In this document: in pieces, positions 16,143 through 24,769 of the stretch
Layout of the letters: every line of letters begins with the position of its first letter
Numbering within the stretch: position 1 is the first letter of the stretch
DNA from: Xanthobacteraceae bacterium
Lineage (GTDB): Bacteria > Pseudomonadota > Alphaproteobacteria > Rhizobiales > Xanthobacteraceae
DNA length: 64,000 bases
Direction of reading: 5' to 3'
Assembly: GCA_030041005.1 (NCBI GenBank)
Contig: JASHOR010000164.1
Span: 23,186-87,185 of the forward strand
Program-made: the position numbers and the translations under genes
Notes under the pieces: model-generated
The model's database searches: none
What the model was told of the DNA's origin: nothing
Seen by the model: only the letters and a program-made list of their open reading frames with translations

Positions 16143-16317
16143 TTAGAAGCCGATCTTATCAATCCAGGTTTTGAGCTTGGCTGTAGAGAAGCCCTCGCCG
16201 TAGCCGGCCGGAACGGTATCGTCCTCATGGCCTAGCAGCGCCCAACGAATGTCCGACGGACAGTCGGCATCACGCGGCCGGTCTTCGGCGCGGTGCCGCA
16301 GACGGCAAGCGACGCTG
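16143..16317 (-). pseudogene. Tyrosine-recombinase (phage-type integrase) C-terminal fragment
   Basis: The minus strand reads SVACRLRHRAEDRPRDADCP, then SDIRWALLGHEDDTVPAGYG and EGFSTAKLKTWIDKIGF, then TAA. This matches the end of a phage-type integrase catalytic domain. LRHRAED is the H-x-x-R box region, LLGH is the next box, and the Tyr of AGYGEGF is in the nucleophile position. Everything upstream of box II is missing, so it cannot be active. It is the only mobile-element trace here and lies at the edge of a region with a different look. Confidence 0.62.
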
Positions 16318-16480
16318 GGCGGGCTGATAATCCGCTTAGCTCCCCACCCAAATTGATGGCGGGTCGCTCACGGAGTTCGAAAACGAACGTGTTGTTGGCA
16401 ATAAGGATCGGAAAAGCTCATTCGCAGCTCCGACCAGTGGGAGTTCCGTAGCACGGAAAGTCACGTTGGTGGACGCACGG

Positions 16481-16978
16481 CTACCTTGCTGGGGCAGCAT
16501 CAATCGGCTGCAAGCGACAGTCCCCGTGCCGTCTCGTGACAAAAGCTTCCGCAAGAATCAGTCCGATGAGGTGTATTGCCTGCAGTTCGCGGTGGTGTAG
16601 CTTTCCGTCCGCGGCGGCGACGCGCTGCGCTACGCGCATGACAACAGATCCAAGTGAGAGACCCGAGAGCGGACGGAATTTCTCCACGATGACGTTAGGA
16701 GCATTCCGATCGTCGAGCTCGCGTACCGTTGCATCGAAAGCTGCGGCGATGCGCTGCCGGGAAATAGAAGGAACAAATCCCTGGCGATCGATGAAGTGGA
16801 CGAGTTCATCGCGCTCGACCTGCGCCACGAAGCCGTCCGCAATGGCTACCATTGCGCCTGCCATTACAAGCGCCTGCATCACCTCTTCATCGCACTGGCA
16901 GTTAAAATGGGCGGGGTACGCCGGCTCTCCCGGGCCCAAATGATACTCGTACACTTTAGATACCCTGCGTTTACGCAC
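16481..16978 (-). CDS. TerB-like tellurite-resistance-family protein
   Basis: A helical protein of up to 165 residues, with the TerB fold from about residue 30. VMQALVMAGAMVAIADGFVA is the first EF-like acidic turn, ERDELVHFIDRQG follows, and the second repeat is MRVAQRVAAADGKLHHRELQ. TerB proteins bind metal through these acidic loops and are thought to act at the membrane in stress responses. The N-terminal 30 residues do not resemble the family, and the GTG at 16978 has GGAGG too close, so the true start is uncertain. It stands alone, without other ter genes. Confidence 0.7.
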   Translation of the reverse strand: MRKRRVSKVYEYHLGPGEPAYPAHFNCQCDEEVMQALVMAGAMVAIADGFVAQVERDELVHFIDRQGFVPSISRQRIAAAFDATVRELDDRNAPNVIVEKFRPLSGLSLGSVVMRVAQRVAAADGKLHHRELQAIHLIGLILAEAFVTRRHGDCRLQPIDAAPAR

Positions 16979-17318
16979 GCCTCCAACGTTGTTGAGGCCA
17001 GCGATTCAAGCCCACCAATCCCGATATCCGAGAGAAGTTGAGCCAAAAGCTCACCTTTCTGCGGAAAGGCTGAATAATCGTACTTGTGAAGGGTGGTGTT
17101 GGTATGTCGCGCTTGCTTGACGCCCCGTTCGATTGCCTCGACGCTCCCGCAACCTACCAACAGGAGTTCGGGGGTGGAATTCGTGAGAATGCTGACGCCG
17201 AACTGAATACGTAGAAATACTGACGGTCGCGATTTCCGGAATAACTCTTGATTCTCTAATGCCTTACAGCAGGAAGACCTCCGGCGGTAACATCATCGTG
17301 TAGCTTACGTGAGCCGGG
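16979..17318. other. Intergenic stretch between terB-like gene and histidine kinase
   Basis: About 340 bp with divergent genes on both sides, so it should hold both promoters. A minus-strand frame (16879-17160) overlaps the TerB-like gene and has no family resemblance. I could not identify promoter elements with confidence. Confidence 0.4.
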
Positions 17319-18998
17319 ATGAAGTTGTCGAAGCTATGGTGCCGCGCTTGTATAGCATTGCGCAAATCGGGTGACACGTTGGTCGATGGGGCGACAGGAC
17401 TGATAGACCTTCCGCCGAACCCAGGACAGAAACGGGCGGCGATCATCGTCGTTGCAGCACTGCTCGCAGCATTCGTCCTTGTGGCCCCTTTTGTGGCCAT
17501 CCCATTGCCGCCTTTCGCTGCCTTCAACCCCTTCCTGGATGCCATGATCCTGGTCACCGACCTGATCACCGCGCTTTTGCTGTTTGCGCATTTTTCGATT
17601 TCCCGGTCACGCGCACTTTTAGTGCTCGCGGGCGGCTACCTCTTTGCAGCTTTCATTGTCATTCCACATGCGCTCACCTTTCCGGGAGCTTTTACACCGA
17701 CAGGCCTGTTGGGCGCGGACACGCAGACCACGGCCTGGCTGTACAGGTTCTGGCATTTCGGCTTCCCGGTGGCCTTGCTCCTTTACGCCTGGCTCAAGGA
17801 GCAAAAGAGCGCGATATCGGTCAGGTCGGGCATTTGGTGGACCGTGGCGGTCGTAATCACGTTGGTATGCGCCCTGGTATTGCTGGCGACCGCGGGCGAT
17901 TCACTGCTGCCGCCTCTCTTTGCCGATGGGGGCAAACTCAGTCCGGCGGGAATCTATGGCGTTGAATTCGATTTGTTGGTCAACGCAGCCGCCCTTGGAT
18001 TCCTGTGGACTCGGCGGCGATCGGTACTCGATCTCTGGCTTATGGTCGTCGCCTGCGCGTCCGTCGCCGAAATTGCTCGTGGCACCGCACGTTTCAGTCT
18101 CGGCTTTTACGACAGTCGTGTCTTGTCACTCGTCACCTCGACGATCGTGCTGATTGTACTGCTTGAAGAGACGACGAAGCTATATGGACGCATCGCTCAG
18201 TCAAACATGCTGCTGCGGCGCGAACGAGATAACAAGTTGATGAACCTGGAAGCCGTGGTGGCGGCAATTTCGCATGAACTAAAGCAGCCCTTGGCGACGA
18301 TCCTGGTGCGAGGCGGCACCGCATCACGATTTCTCGAACATGCGCCGCCAAACCTCGAAAAGGTGCGGTCGGCTCTCGACCAGATCCTGAGCGAGAGTCG
18401 CCGTGCGACGGAGATATTCAACAACATTCGCGAATTGTTCAATGCCGCCAAGGGAGCGCGAGTTTCGATCAACGTGAATGTACTGGCATTGGAAACATTG
18501 AGGCTTCTGCGGGACGATCTGAAAGAACATGGTATTACGACGCACACCGAATTAATGACAGAACCGCGCCTTATTTTCGGCCATAAGGGCCAATTGCAAG
18601 AGGTTCTTATCAATTTGATTCACAATGCGATTGAGGCAATGGACTCAATTGACGATCGGTCACGCATTCGCATCCTGCGACTAAGGACGGATAATTACGA
18701 CCGTGACGCCGTCGCCATCACGATAGAGGACACCGGACCGGGAATTAAATCGATAAAATTGGAAGCGATCTTCGATGCCTTTGTAACCACGAAGCCCCAG
18801 GGGACCGGATTGGGGCTGGCGATTTGCAGAATGATCGTCGAGCGCCATGGCGGCCAGCTTTTTGCATCGCCGTCCGATGAGGGAGGCGTTTTCCAACTTA
18901 TCTTGCCTGTCGATTCGAGCGAAGAAGCAAGCAAGCCAGATGTGCAGTCGGACTCAAATCGAATTGCTGACCGCGATGCGTTGCTGCACGCCAAATGA
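17319..18998 (+). CDS. Membrane-bound sensor histidine kinase with MASE4-like sensor
   Basis: A 559-residue kinase. The first 290 residues hold about eight hydrophobic spans (for example AAIIVVAALLAAFVLVAPFV and LLVLAGGYLFAAFIVI) resembling the MASE4 membrane sensor. A short linker leads to the phosphoacceptor AAISHELKQPLATIL, with His near 315. The ATPase domain has N-box LIHNAIEAM (about 435), DTGPGI (about 470), FVTTKPQGTGLGLAI (about 490) and a normal end. It is followed 51 bp later by a FixJ-like regulator, its likely partner. The signal is unknown. MASE4 domains are otherwise known from signalling proteins of unclear ligand. Confidence 0.9.
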   Translation: MKLSKLWCRACIALRKSGDTLVDGATGLIDLPPNPGQKRAAIIVVAALLAAFVLVAPFVAIPLPPFAAFNPFLDAMILVTDLITALLLFAHFSISRSRALLVLAGGYLFAAFIVIPHALTFPGAFTPTGLLGADTQTTAWLYRFWHFGFPVALLLYAWLKEQKSAISVRSGIWWTVAVVITLVCALVLLATAGDSLLPPLFADGGKLSPAGIYGVEFDLLVNAAALGFLWTRRRSVLDLWLMVVACASVAEIARGTARFSLGFYDSRVLSLVTSTIVLIVLLEETTKLYGRIAQSNMLLRRERDNKLMNLEAVVAAISHELKQPLATILVRGGTASRFLEHAPPNLEKVRSALDQILSESRRATEIFNNIRELFNAAKGARVSINVNVLALETLRLLRDDLKEHGITTHTELMTEPRLIFGHKGQLQEVLINLIHNAIEAMDSIDDRSRIRILRLRTDNYDRDAVAITIEDTGPGIKSIKLEAIFDAFVTTKPQGTGLGLAICRMIVERHGGQLFASPSDEGGVFQLILPVDSSEEASKPDVQSDSNRIADRDALLHAK

Positions 18999-19049
18999 CA
19001 GCGCCAAGGCACAGGAGCGGGATTCCGGAGCAGCTGCGGGAGAGAGCAT

Positions 19050-19661
19050 ATGGCTAGAGAGGCCTGCGTGCATGTGGTCGAAGATGACCGGCCAATGCGA
19101 GAGTCGCTTGTCATGCTTGTTGAAGAATCGGGTTATCGGGCTCGTCCCTACGCTGCAGCGGAGGATTTTTTGTCGCTTGGTCCTGCGGCGGAGCCGGGAT
19201 GTGTGGTCAGCGACGTGCGCATGCCGGGTATGGACGGCCTCACGCTGTTGCGGAAACTTCGATCCGGCGGATCTGCGCTGCCGCTGATATTGATCACCGG
19301 ACATGGGGACGTCGCCATGGCGGTCGCCGCCATGAAGGCGGGTGCCGTCGATTTCATCGAAAAGCCTTTTGAGGCTGAGACGCTTCTTGGATCGATCGAA
19401 GCGGCACTGCGGACGCGCGGAGCCGATGTTGGTGCGGAAGAGGCGGAAGCGGCGCGCAAGCGACTGGGGCAATTGACGTCGCGCGAATACGAAGTGCTTC
19501 ATCACATCGTCAGCGGCAAGTCCAACAAAGAGGCTGCTGTCAGCCTCAGCATAAGTCCGCGAACGATCGAGTCCCACCGCGCTCACATCATGGAAAAGAC
19601 AAGCGTTAAGGGCTTGGCGGAGCTTGTTCGGCTTTGGTTGGCGGCGGGTAGCCGTCCGTAA
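19050..19661 (+). CDS. FixJ-family two-component response regulator
   Basis: A 203-residue regulator with an N-terminal receiver (residues 5-120) and a C-terminal LuxR-type helix-turn-helix (about 140-200). The acidic pair is in VVEDDRPMRES and the phosphoacceptor Asp is in VVSDVRMPGMDG. The switch Thr is in LILITGHGDVAMAV and the Lys is in DFIEKPF, all as in FixJ. The DNA-binding part is LTSREYEVLHHIVSGKSNKE, with PRTIESHRAHIMEK. GGGAGAG precedes the ATG. It pairs with the upstream kinase. Target genes are unknown. Confidence 0.92.
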   Translation: MAREACVHVVEDDRPMRESLVMLVEESGYRARPYAAAEDFLSLGPAAEPGCVVSDVRMPGMDGLTLLRKLRSGGSALPLILITGHGDVAMAVAAMKAGAVDFIEKPFEAETLLGSIEAALRTRGADVGAEEAEAARKRLGQLTSREYEVLHHIVSGKSNKEAAVSLSISPRTIESHRAHIMEKTSVKGLAELVRLWLAAGSRP

Positions 19662-19948
19662 CGCGGCGCTTTCGTGGCGTCGACTCTGCGGCCTGTGTGC
19701 GCCCTGCGTCTGGCGTTACCTCAGATTTTCCTTTACGTGAGATAGAGTGGCGTTTCACCCATACGACATTCGGATTCTCAAGACTGCGGAGGAATCCGGA
19801 TTTCATCGTAAGGTTTCGCCATTTGCTGTAGCCGCAATTTTAAGGTTACGATGCAGTAGGAACTGCTTCCACGCCCCAGACCTATTTGAGCCCGGGGCCG
19901 GGTCGGCTAGACTACTCTAGGTAGTGTCCGTCATCAGGAAGCAGCGTC

Positions 19949-20662
19949 TTGTCACCGGATGTAGCTGGAAACTATATCTTGCGGCTTCTTCCGCCCGGCG
20001 AGCGCGAGCGGATGCACTCGCTTATGACCGCCCTGGATCTGAGACAAAACGACGTTGTGTATGCGCAAAATGCCGTCATCGAGAGCGTCTATTTTGTAGG
20101 ATCGGGGCTCGTATCCCTGGTAAAAGTGGATGACGCCAGAAACGCTATAGAGGTCGGAATAGTTGGAAGAGAGGGGTTGCTGGGTGCCGAGGTTGTCCTT
20201 GGCGCGCGACGCTCGGCTGTTCAAGCGATTGTACAGATCGGCGGGCAAGCCTTCAGGATGCCCGCAGCCGCCTTTACGCAAATCTGCGCCGGCGCGCCGG
20301 CGCTTACATCTTACGTTGCAAGTTACATCTCTTTTTCTATTTTTCAGGCACAGCAGAACGCCTTCTGCTATGCGACGCATTCGATAGAAGAGCGTCTCTG
20401 CCGTTGGATATTGCAGGCACAGGATTTGACCCAAACGGATACTCTCGACCTCACTCAAGAGGCGTTGTCGCATGCGCTCGCGGTGCAACGAACCTCGCTC
20501 TCGACAGTGGCGCATTCATTCCAGGAGGCCGGCTTCATTCGATATTCGCGAGGAAAGATACAGATCGTCGACCGGCTCGGGTTGGAACAGGCTGCCTGCG
20601 CCTGTTATGGCTTATTAAGGCGGCAAGTGGCTGCCATCGTTCACGGCCAGACGACTCATTAG
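19949..20662 (+). CDS. Crp/Fnr-family transcriptional regulator
   Basis: A 237-residue Crp/Fnr protein. It has a cyclic-nucleotide-binding-like beta barrel (about 10-130), a dimer helix and a C-terminal winged helix with LTQEALSHALAVQRTSLSTV near 175-195. It has no Fnr-type N-terminal cysteine cluster, so it is not an Fe-S oxygen sensor. The recognition helix lacks the E-xx-SR of FNR/FixK, so it is unlikely to read the TTGA-N6-TCAA boxes found elsewhere in the window. The start is a TTG at 19949 with AGGA about 10 nt upstream. Its stop overlaps the stop of the next, convergent gene by 4 bp. Confidence 0.85.
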   Translation: MSPDVAGNYILRLLPPGERERMHSLMTALDLRQNDVVYAQNAVIESVYFVGSGLVSLVKVDDARNAIEVGIVGREGLLGAEVVLGARRSAVQAIVQIGGQAFRMPAAAFTQICAGAPALTSYVASYISFSIFQAQQNAFCYATHSIEERLCRWILQAQDLTQTDTLDLTQEALSHALAVQRTSLSTVAHSFQEAGFIRYSRGKIQIVDRLGLEQAACACYGLLRRQVAAIVHGQTTH

Positions 20663-21000
20663 CTGCACCGCTGGGCAATCTTCTCGGCCATGTCGTTATA
20701 GGTTTGCGCCAGCCTGAGCAGTCTCTCGCGACAATTGGGGTCAGTGAAGAGTTCAGCTAACGTACGGCATACCTCCGCCCGATTATTCCATCGACGCCAC
20801 TTCGCGTCAGTGGATTCAATCTCGTTCCATCTAAGGCCCGTAGGCATGGAGGGAATAATCGTTGAGAGAGATCGGTAAAAGTGAGCGGCTTCAAGGAGCC
20901 TGTTACGCTCGATGACACGGGTCGCGCGGCGCGCTCGATCTTCAAAATAGCTCGCAGCGCGTGCAAAACCCGGCGGTGCTTCCGGCGGGAATCTAATCAC
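20659..21000 (-). CDS. Conserved-type hypothetical helical protein
   Basis: A 113-residue, charged, mostly helical protein with a GTG start. The end (RRWNNRAEVCRTLAELFTDP, CRERLLRLAQTYNDMAEKIA) resembles short Bradyrhizobium-type proteins of unknown function with repeated R-A-x-x-C-R-x-L-A patterns. There is no signal peptide, membrane span or known domain. It is convergent with the Crp-like gene, stop to stop, overlapping by 4 bp. Function is unknown, but I believe it is a real gene because of its composition and lack of a competing frame. Confidence 0.6.
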   Translation of the reverse strand: MIRFPPEAPPGFARAASYFEDRARRATRVIERNRLLEAAHFYRSLSTIIPSMPTGLRWNEIESTDAKWRRWNNRAEVCRTLAELFTDPNCRERLLRLAQTYNDMAEKIAQRCS

Positions 21001-21120
21001 TTACGCAACCAGCCCTGATTATCAGATGCCATCCGCTCTCCTTAACGGCATATCGGATAGCATCCAATAACAAAATAGAAGTAAATTCTACTCATCGCTC
21101 AGCATAAGTCCAGAGTATCC

Positions 21121-21140
21121 TATGTCGAGAACACGACATA
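21121..21140. promoter_or_regulatory. Dyad element, copy 1 (TATGTCG-N6-CGACATA)
   Basis: tatgtcgagaacacgacata is a perfect 7-bp inverted repeat with a 6-bp spacer. An 18/20-identical copy lies exactly 350 bp downstream, before the barrel gene. Sequences after both copies also resemble each other for about 70 bp. It is a candidate operator of unknown regulator. Confidence 0.6.
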
Positions 21141-21214
21141 CCAGTCAAATGAAATTGATTGTCGTTTCTCAGATGTAAAAATCAGTACTATTCGTTAACG
21201 GCGCGGCACTTATT

Positions 21215-21345
21215 CTCTGCCGTGGCGGCGATCAGGGTGACCACCGTGGTTGAACTGTCACTCAAAAAACGCCTCCTTAGCGCCCCTGCGGCTACGATTA
21301 TCAATTCGCGTTGGTCGGAGCGGAGACAGAATTCACGGACGGCCG
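21215..21345 (+). pseudogene. Decayed partial copy of the downstream barrel gene's 5' end
   Basis: Bases around 21226-21300 align by eye with the signal-peptide end of the gene at 21597: GCGATCA, GGTT/CGAACTG, CAAAA/CGCC and CCTT-GCGCCC match in order. Then tatcaattcgcgttggtcgg resumes at the gene's NYQINSLLVGAEADFT region, with about 130 bp missing in between. With the duplicated dyad upstream this indicates an old tandem duplication whose first copy has degenerated. The alignment is by hand. Confidence 0.5.
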
Positions 21346-21470
21346 GAAGCCGCGTCGAACACAATTGCTGCCCAACGGGCCGTTATCCCGATCCAGTCTC
21401 CTTAGCCAGCGAGGAAACTACTGCCCCGGAAACGCCAGCTCTAGTGCAGTGCACAAAGACGTTGCCACGC

Positions 21471-21490
21471 TGTGTCGGGAACACGACATA
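21471..21490. promoter_or_regulatory. Dyad element, copy 2 (TGTCG-N6-CGACA)
   Basis: tgtgtcgggaacacgacata differs from copy 1 at two positions and keeps a 5-bp inverted repeat around GGAACA. It ends 106 bp before the ATG of the Omp/BcsS gene, a plausible operator position. Confidence 0.6.
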
Positions 21491-21596
21491 AGGCAAACGA
21501 AAAACGTTATCCAGTGTGATAAAATTGCACTATTCCATCGAGCTTTACCCAACTATTATCACTTTAGGATCTTCTTGTCCGAGAGGGGGCGGAATC

Positions 21597-23033
21597 ATGC
21601 CGCGGAAAAGAAGAAGATATGTCGCAGTTGTGGCCTTGGCACCGTTCCTCGCGATCACGGGTACCCACGCGGCCGAACTGCCAGTGAAAGCGCCGCCTTT
21701 GGCGCCCGTGGCGTCCTGGACCGGGTTCTATATCGGGGCCAACGCCGGCGGCGGTTTCAGCGAAAAGACCTTCATCGACAATTTCGTTCCGTTCGGCGAC
21801 ATCGGAGGGGTTGACGCCACGCCGCATCCGACGGGATGGGCCGGGGGCCTCCAGGCAGGGTATAATTATCAGATTAATTCGCTGCTGGTCGGAGCCGAAG
21901 CAGATTTCACGTGGTTGGGAACTCAAAGCACGTTTTCCTGTTTTCCGTTGCTCGCTCCACAGACGTGCACCGCTGATCCGGAATGGGTCGGGGCGTTTGC
22001 AGGACGGCTTGGCGCGGTCGTAGGGCCGGCACTACTGTATGTCAGAGGCGGCCCAGCTTGGGTCCATGATACTTACACAGATGTTGCGCTCCCCGGTGCC
22101 CCACCGATTGCCGTCCCCGGCGATTTCTTCGTCGCGCACGAAACCAGGTTTGGGTGGACCGCGGGAGGGGGCATCGAATACATGTTCCTGCCCCAATGGT
22201 CGCTCCGAGTGGAATATGATTATTATGGGTTTCCCGATCAATCGGTCTCCTATTACGGTGACACAGGGGGATTCTTTACCGAGCTAATCAAGCAAAATAT
22301 GCAGACGATAACCGCCGGCGTGAACTACCACTTTGGTGTCCCGGTGGTGGCAGCTCCAGTATATCCCACAAAGGCGCCGATCTCGAACACCAGCGGCACC
22401 TCCAATGTATTGGGATTCACCGGATTCGACGTTTCGAAGCAGAGTGTCTACAGCTGGGTGGGCGCCTTAATCGCGCCCTGGCAAGACCTCGATACGTCCG
22501 GCGCGAGAGTATGGTTCTATGGGGAAGGAGGCGGGTACAAATACAACGCCGCAGGAACGGCGTTCCATGGAATCTACGAAAGTGGCGACGCGCTGGCCGG
22601 CTATGGATTTGAAGGGGAGCATTATTCAATCAATTTCCTCGCGGGCGTCAACGCTATCAATGAAATGGTATCGCCACACGACCCCGATAATTCCGTGCAG
22701 GGAACCGAGGTAGGCGCGAAGGTTCGCGGGGACGCGTACACGACTCCCACCACAAGCACCATGACGTACGGCGAAGCGGAATATTCGACCGCCTTCCAGA
22801 CATGGTATGTGAGCCAAAAGGTCGGTTTCGACATAACGAATGGACGGCTGATTTATATCGGGCCGCAAGCTTCAGCCTTTGGCGATGAACGATTTAACCA
22901 ATGGCGGGTGGGCGCGCATCTTTCAAACTTAAAGCTCGGAAAGCTCCAAATCGACTTGTCCGCCGGGTATGCAGACGACAGCGTCGTGGGGCCCGGGGCA
23001 TACTCTACGGTCGAATTAAGCGCTAACTTCTAG
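21597..23033 (+). CDS. Outer-membrane protein: Omp31-like barrel fused to BcsS-like barrel
   Basis: A 478-residue secreted protein. The signal peptide is MPRKRRRYVAVVALAPFLA to about HAAE. The first half (about 35-250: ASWTGFYIGANAGGGF, GWAGGLQAGYNYQINSLLVG, FGWTAGGGIEYMFLPQWSLR, TITAGVNYHFG) is an Omp25/Omp31-type 8-strand barrel. The second half (GFTGFDVSKQSVYSWVGALI, GYGFEGEHYSINFLAG, KVGFDITNGRLIYIGP) resembles BcsS, a barrel linked to cellulose export. It ends in Phe, as barrels do. I chose the ATG at 21597 because AGAGGGGGCGG precedes it and the signal peptide starts there. It may anchor envelope or exopolysaccharide functions. Confidence 0.82.
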   Translation: MPRKRRRYVAVVALAPFLAITGTHAAELPVKAPPLAPVASWTGFYIGANAGGGFSEKTFIDNFVPFGDIGGVDATPHPTGWAGGLQAGYNYQINSLLVGAEADFTWLGTQSTFSCFPLLAPQTCTADPEWVGAFAGRLGAVVGPALLYVRGGPAWVHDTYTDVALPGAPPIAVPGDFFVAHETRFGWTAGGGIEYMFLPQWSLRVEYDYYGFPDQSVSYYGDTGGFFTELIKQNMQTITAGVNYHFGVPVVAAPVYPTKAPISNTSGTSNVLGFTGFDVSKQSVYSWVGALIAPWQDLDTSGARVWFYGEGGGYKYNAAGTAFHGIYESGDALAGYGFEGEHYSINFLAGVNAINEMVSPHDPDNSVQGTEVGAKVRGDAYTTPTTSTMTYGEAEYSTAFQTWYVSQKVGFDITNGRLIYIGPQASAFGDERFNQWRVGAHLSNLKLGKLQIDLSAGYADDSVVGPGAYSTVELSANF

Positions 23034-23153
23034 AGCGACCGCGGCGCGAGACTTGCCCCGTTCGTCTGAATCCGGGTGCGCTGCGGGCAGACGATCCACT
23101 CTCGATCCTCGTGCCGACGTTTGCCGAGTAGAGTAATTACTCGGCGGACCCAT

Positions 23154-23444
23154 CTATATCAAACATGTCCCGCGGCAGGGACAGCACGGATACGTCCGTG
23201 AAGATGGCAGTCCCACGCTGGTTCGACTGACGGGCAGGTTGTCGCCTTCACCTTTCAACGATCCTTGACCGTCGGTGTTGTCATCGGCGTCGGACACGAC
23301 TTCCCATTGCCCTTCTATCCTAGCAAGGAGTTCATATCCGCTTTCGATAATTCGCCACAGCTTACGAAACTGCGGCTCCATGCTCTGCTCGGCGTGAGCA
23401 TGACACTTCTCAGCGGCAAACCTGTAGGCGCTCACCTTTGACAT
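23154..23444 (-). CDS. Small hypothetical protein (Bradyrhizobium-type helical N-terminus)
   Basis: About 96 residues from the ATG at 23444, which has GGAG at suitable spacing. The first half (YRFAAEKCHAHAEQSMEPQF, KLWRIIESGYELLARIEGQW) matches the pattern of short helical proteins frequent in Bradyrhizobium, where a cysteine and W/L-A repeats recur. The second half is low in structure and ends in a Cys/Pro-rich tail. Function is unknown, and there is no signal peptide. It is convergent with the Omp/BcsS gene. Confidence 0.5.
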   Translation of the reverse strand: MSKVSAYRFAAEKCHAHAEQSMEPQFRKLWRIIESGYELLARIEGQWEVVSDADDNTDGQGSLKGEGDNLPVSRTSVGLPSSRTYPCCPCRGTCLI

Positions 23445-23860
23445 GGACTGCATCTCCAAAAGGGAATCCCAAGTACTGCAATGCCGCGGTCTTCATGCCA
23501 CGAGATCCGTACGCACGTGGGATTGACATCGCCTGCGGCGCAGTCGCGCTCGTCTCTCGAATTCAAGGAACCGCTAGAACTCACCCTGGTTCGCGGTAAA
23601 ATTCTGCTTTAAGGTCGCACTATTCGGCAAGTGTCCATTCGGGTAATAGATTTCAGACCGCGCGCCCACGAGAGAGATCACGTCCCTTACCGCGAACACG
23701 AAATCACGCGTTTGAAGATGACTTTGTACAATCGCATTGATAGACACTATCCATTAGTCTGACCGTATTTTCACTGATGACATCTGTCGAGTTGGCGACA
23801 AATAGTTGCGGAACATTTGAAGCGATTTAGCTTTACAGTCATCAGAGAAAATTACAGTCT
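23445..23860. other. Intergenic region upstream of LuxR-type gene
   Basis: About 400 bp between divergent genes, relatively AT-rich toward its right end (23700-23860). I saw no dyad or box matching the other elements in the window. Confidence 0.4.
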
Positions 23861-24769
23861 GTGAGTGACCGCCACGTTGATGCCCTCGCGTACTGTCGAG
23901 TAAAAGTAAAGGGCCCAATTGTCGTGCGTCAGAGTACGTCCGCCTTTGTCATTGCACATCGCACCCTCCTGCGAGAGGGTATCGCCTCCCTCCTTCAGCA
24001 TAGCGAGTACAAGGTTGTCGCTTCCGCCGGCCATCCCGCCGAGCTTAAGGACATGCATGGCTCCGCCAGTCGACCCAAGCTGGTGCTTTTTGGCCTTGAG
24101 AATGGGGATTATGAGAATACTAGCTTAAGTATTCAGTCCTTGCGCGCTACCTATCCCGACTGCAAAGTCATCATCATTGCAGAGACCGGCGGGTCCATCG
24201 ACCTTGAGCGAATCTTGGCGCTTGCTCCGGACGGATTCATTCTCAATGTTAATTCTCGTGAGATTTTGTTGAGATCGTTAGAGCTTACGTTGTTGGACCA
24301 ACAGGTCCTTGTCCTCGGTCGCACGACAGCATCTTCACCCTCGCCCGACTTCACGAGCTACCATCCAGCACGCGAGGTAGCCACCGCGGACCATCGGTTC
24401 GAAAAAGACCTAAGCTCGACACTGGACACTAGCGCTCCCGTGCTCAGTGAACGTGAAAGAGAAGTGCTCGCTTGCGTGGCACAGGGATATTCAAATAAAT
24501 CAATTGCACGTCACTGTAATATTACGGAATCCACTGTTAAAGTTCATTTGAAAGCGATTTTGCGCAAGATTGACGTGCAAAATCGCACGCAGGCAGCTAT
24601 TTGGGCGGTACACCATGGATATAAGCGCATCCCAGGCGAGAACGGCCAGGAATTCGAAGCCGTAACCGCGATTTCACGTTCGGCCGACAGACCGGCATCT
24701 CGCCCGGAACCACATGGGGCCAGCCCAGCCACAATCCTTAACGCGATGCTAAAACGGTTGGACGTCTAG
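23861..24769 (+). CDS. LuxR-family regulator with degenerate receiver domain
   Basis: A 302-residue NarL/LuxR-type regulator. The N-terminal receiver-like part (about 25-150) has VIAHRTLLREGIASLLQHSE, but at the phosphoacceptor strand it reads PKLVLFGLENGD, with Gly where the Asp belongs, so normal phosphorylation is unlikely. The LuxR helix-turn-helix is intact (LSEREREVLACVAQGYSNKS, then ITESTVKVHLKAILRKIDVQ, about 205-260). A variable 45-residue tail follows. The start is a GTG at 23861. It lies upstream of the PPTase/NRPS-like genes and could regulate them, but the distance is over 600 bp. Confidence 0.85.
   Translation: MSDRHVDALAYCRVKVKGPIVVRQSTSAFVIAHRTLLREGIASLLQHSEYKVVASAGHPAELKDMHGSASRPKLVLFGLENGDYENTSLSIQSLRATYPDCKVIIIAETGGSIDLERILALAPDGFILNVNSREILLRSLELTLLDQQVLVLGRTTASSPSPDFTSYHPAREVATADHRFEKDLSSTLDTSAPVLSEREREVLACVAQGYSNKSIARHCNITESTVKVHLKAILRKIDVQNRTQAAIWAVHHGYKRIPGENGQEFEAVTAISRSADRPASRPEPHGASPATILNAMLKRLDV

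Noticed and set aside
16143..16317. tRNA-adjacent attachment site next to the integrase stump
   Set aside because: I found no tRNA gene or tRNA 3' end in the flanking sequence.
16879..17160. 93-codon minus-strand frame upstream of the TerB-like gene
   Set aside because: Overlaps the TerB-like gene by 100 bp, has no ribosome binding site or motif, and is probably chance.
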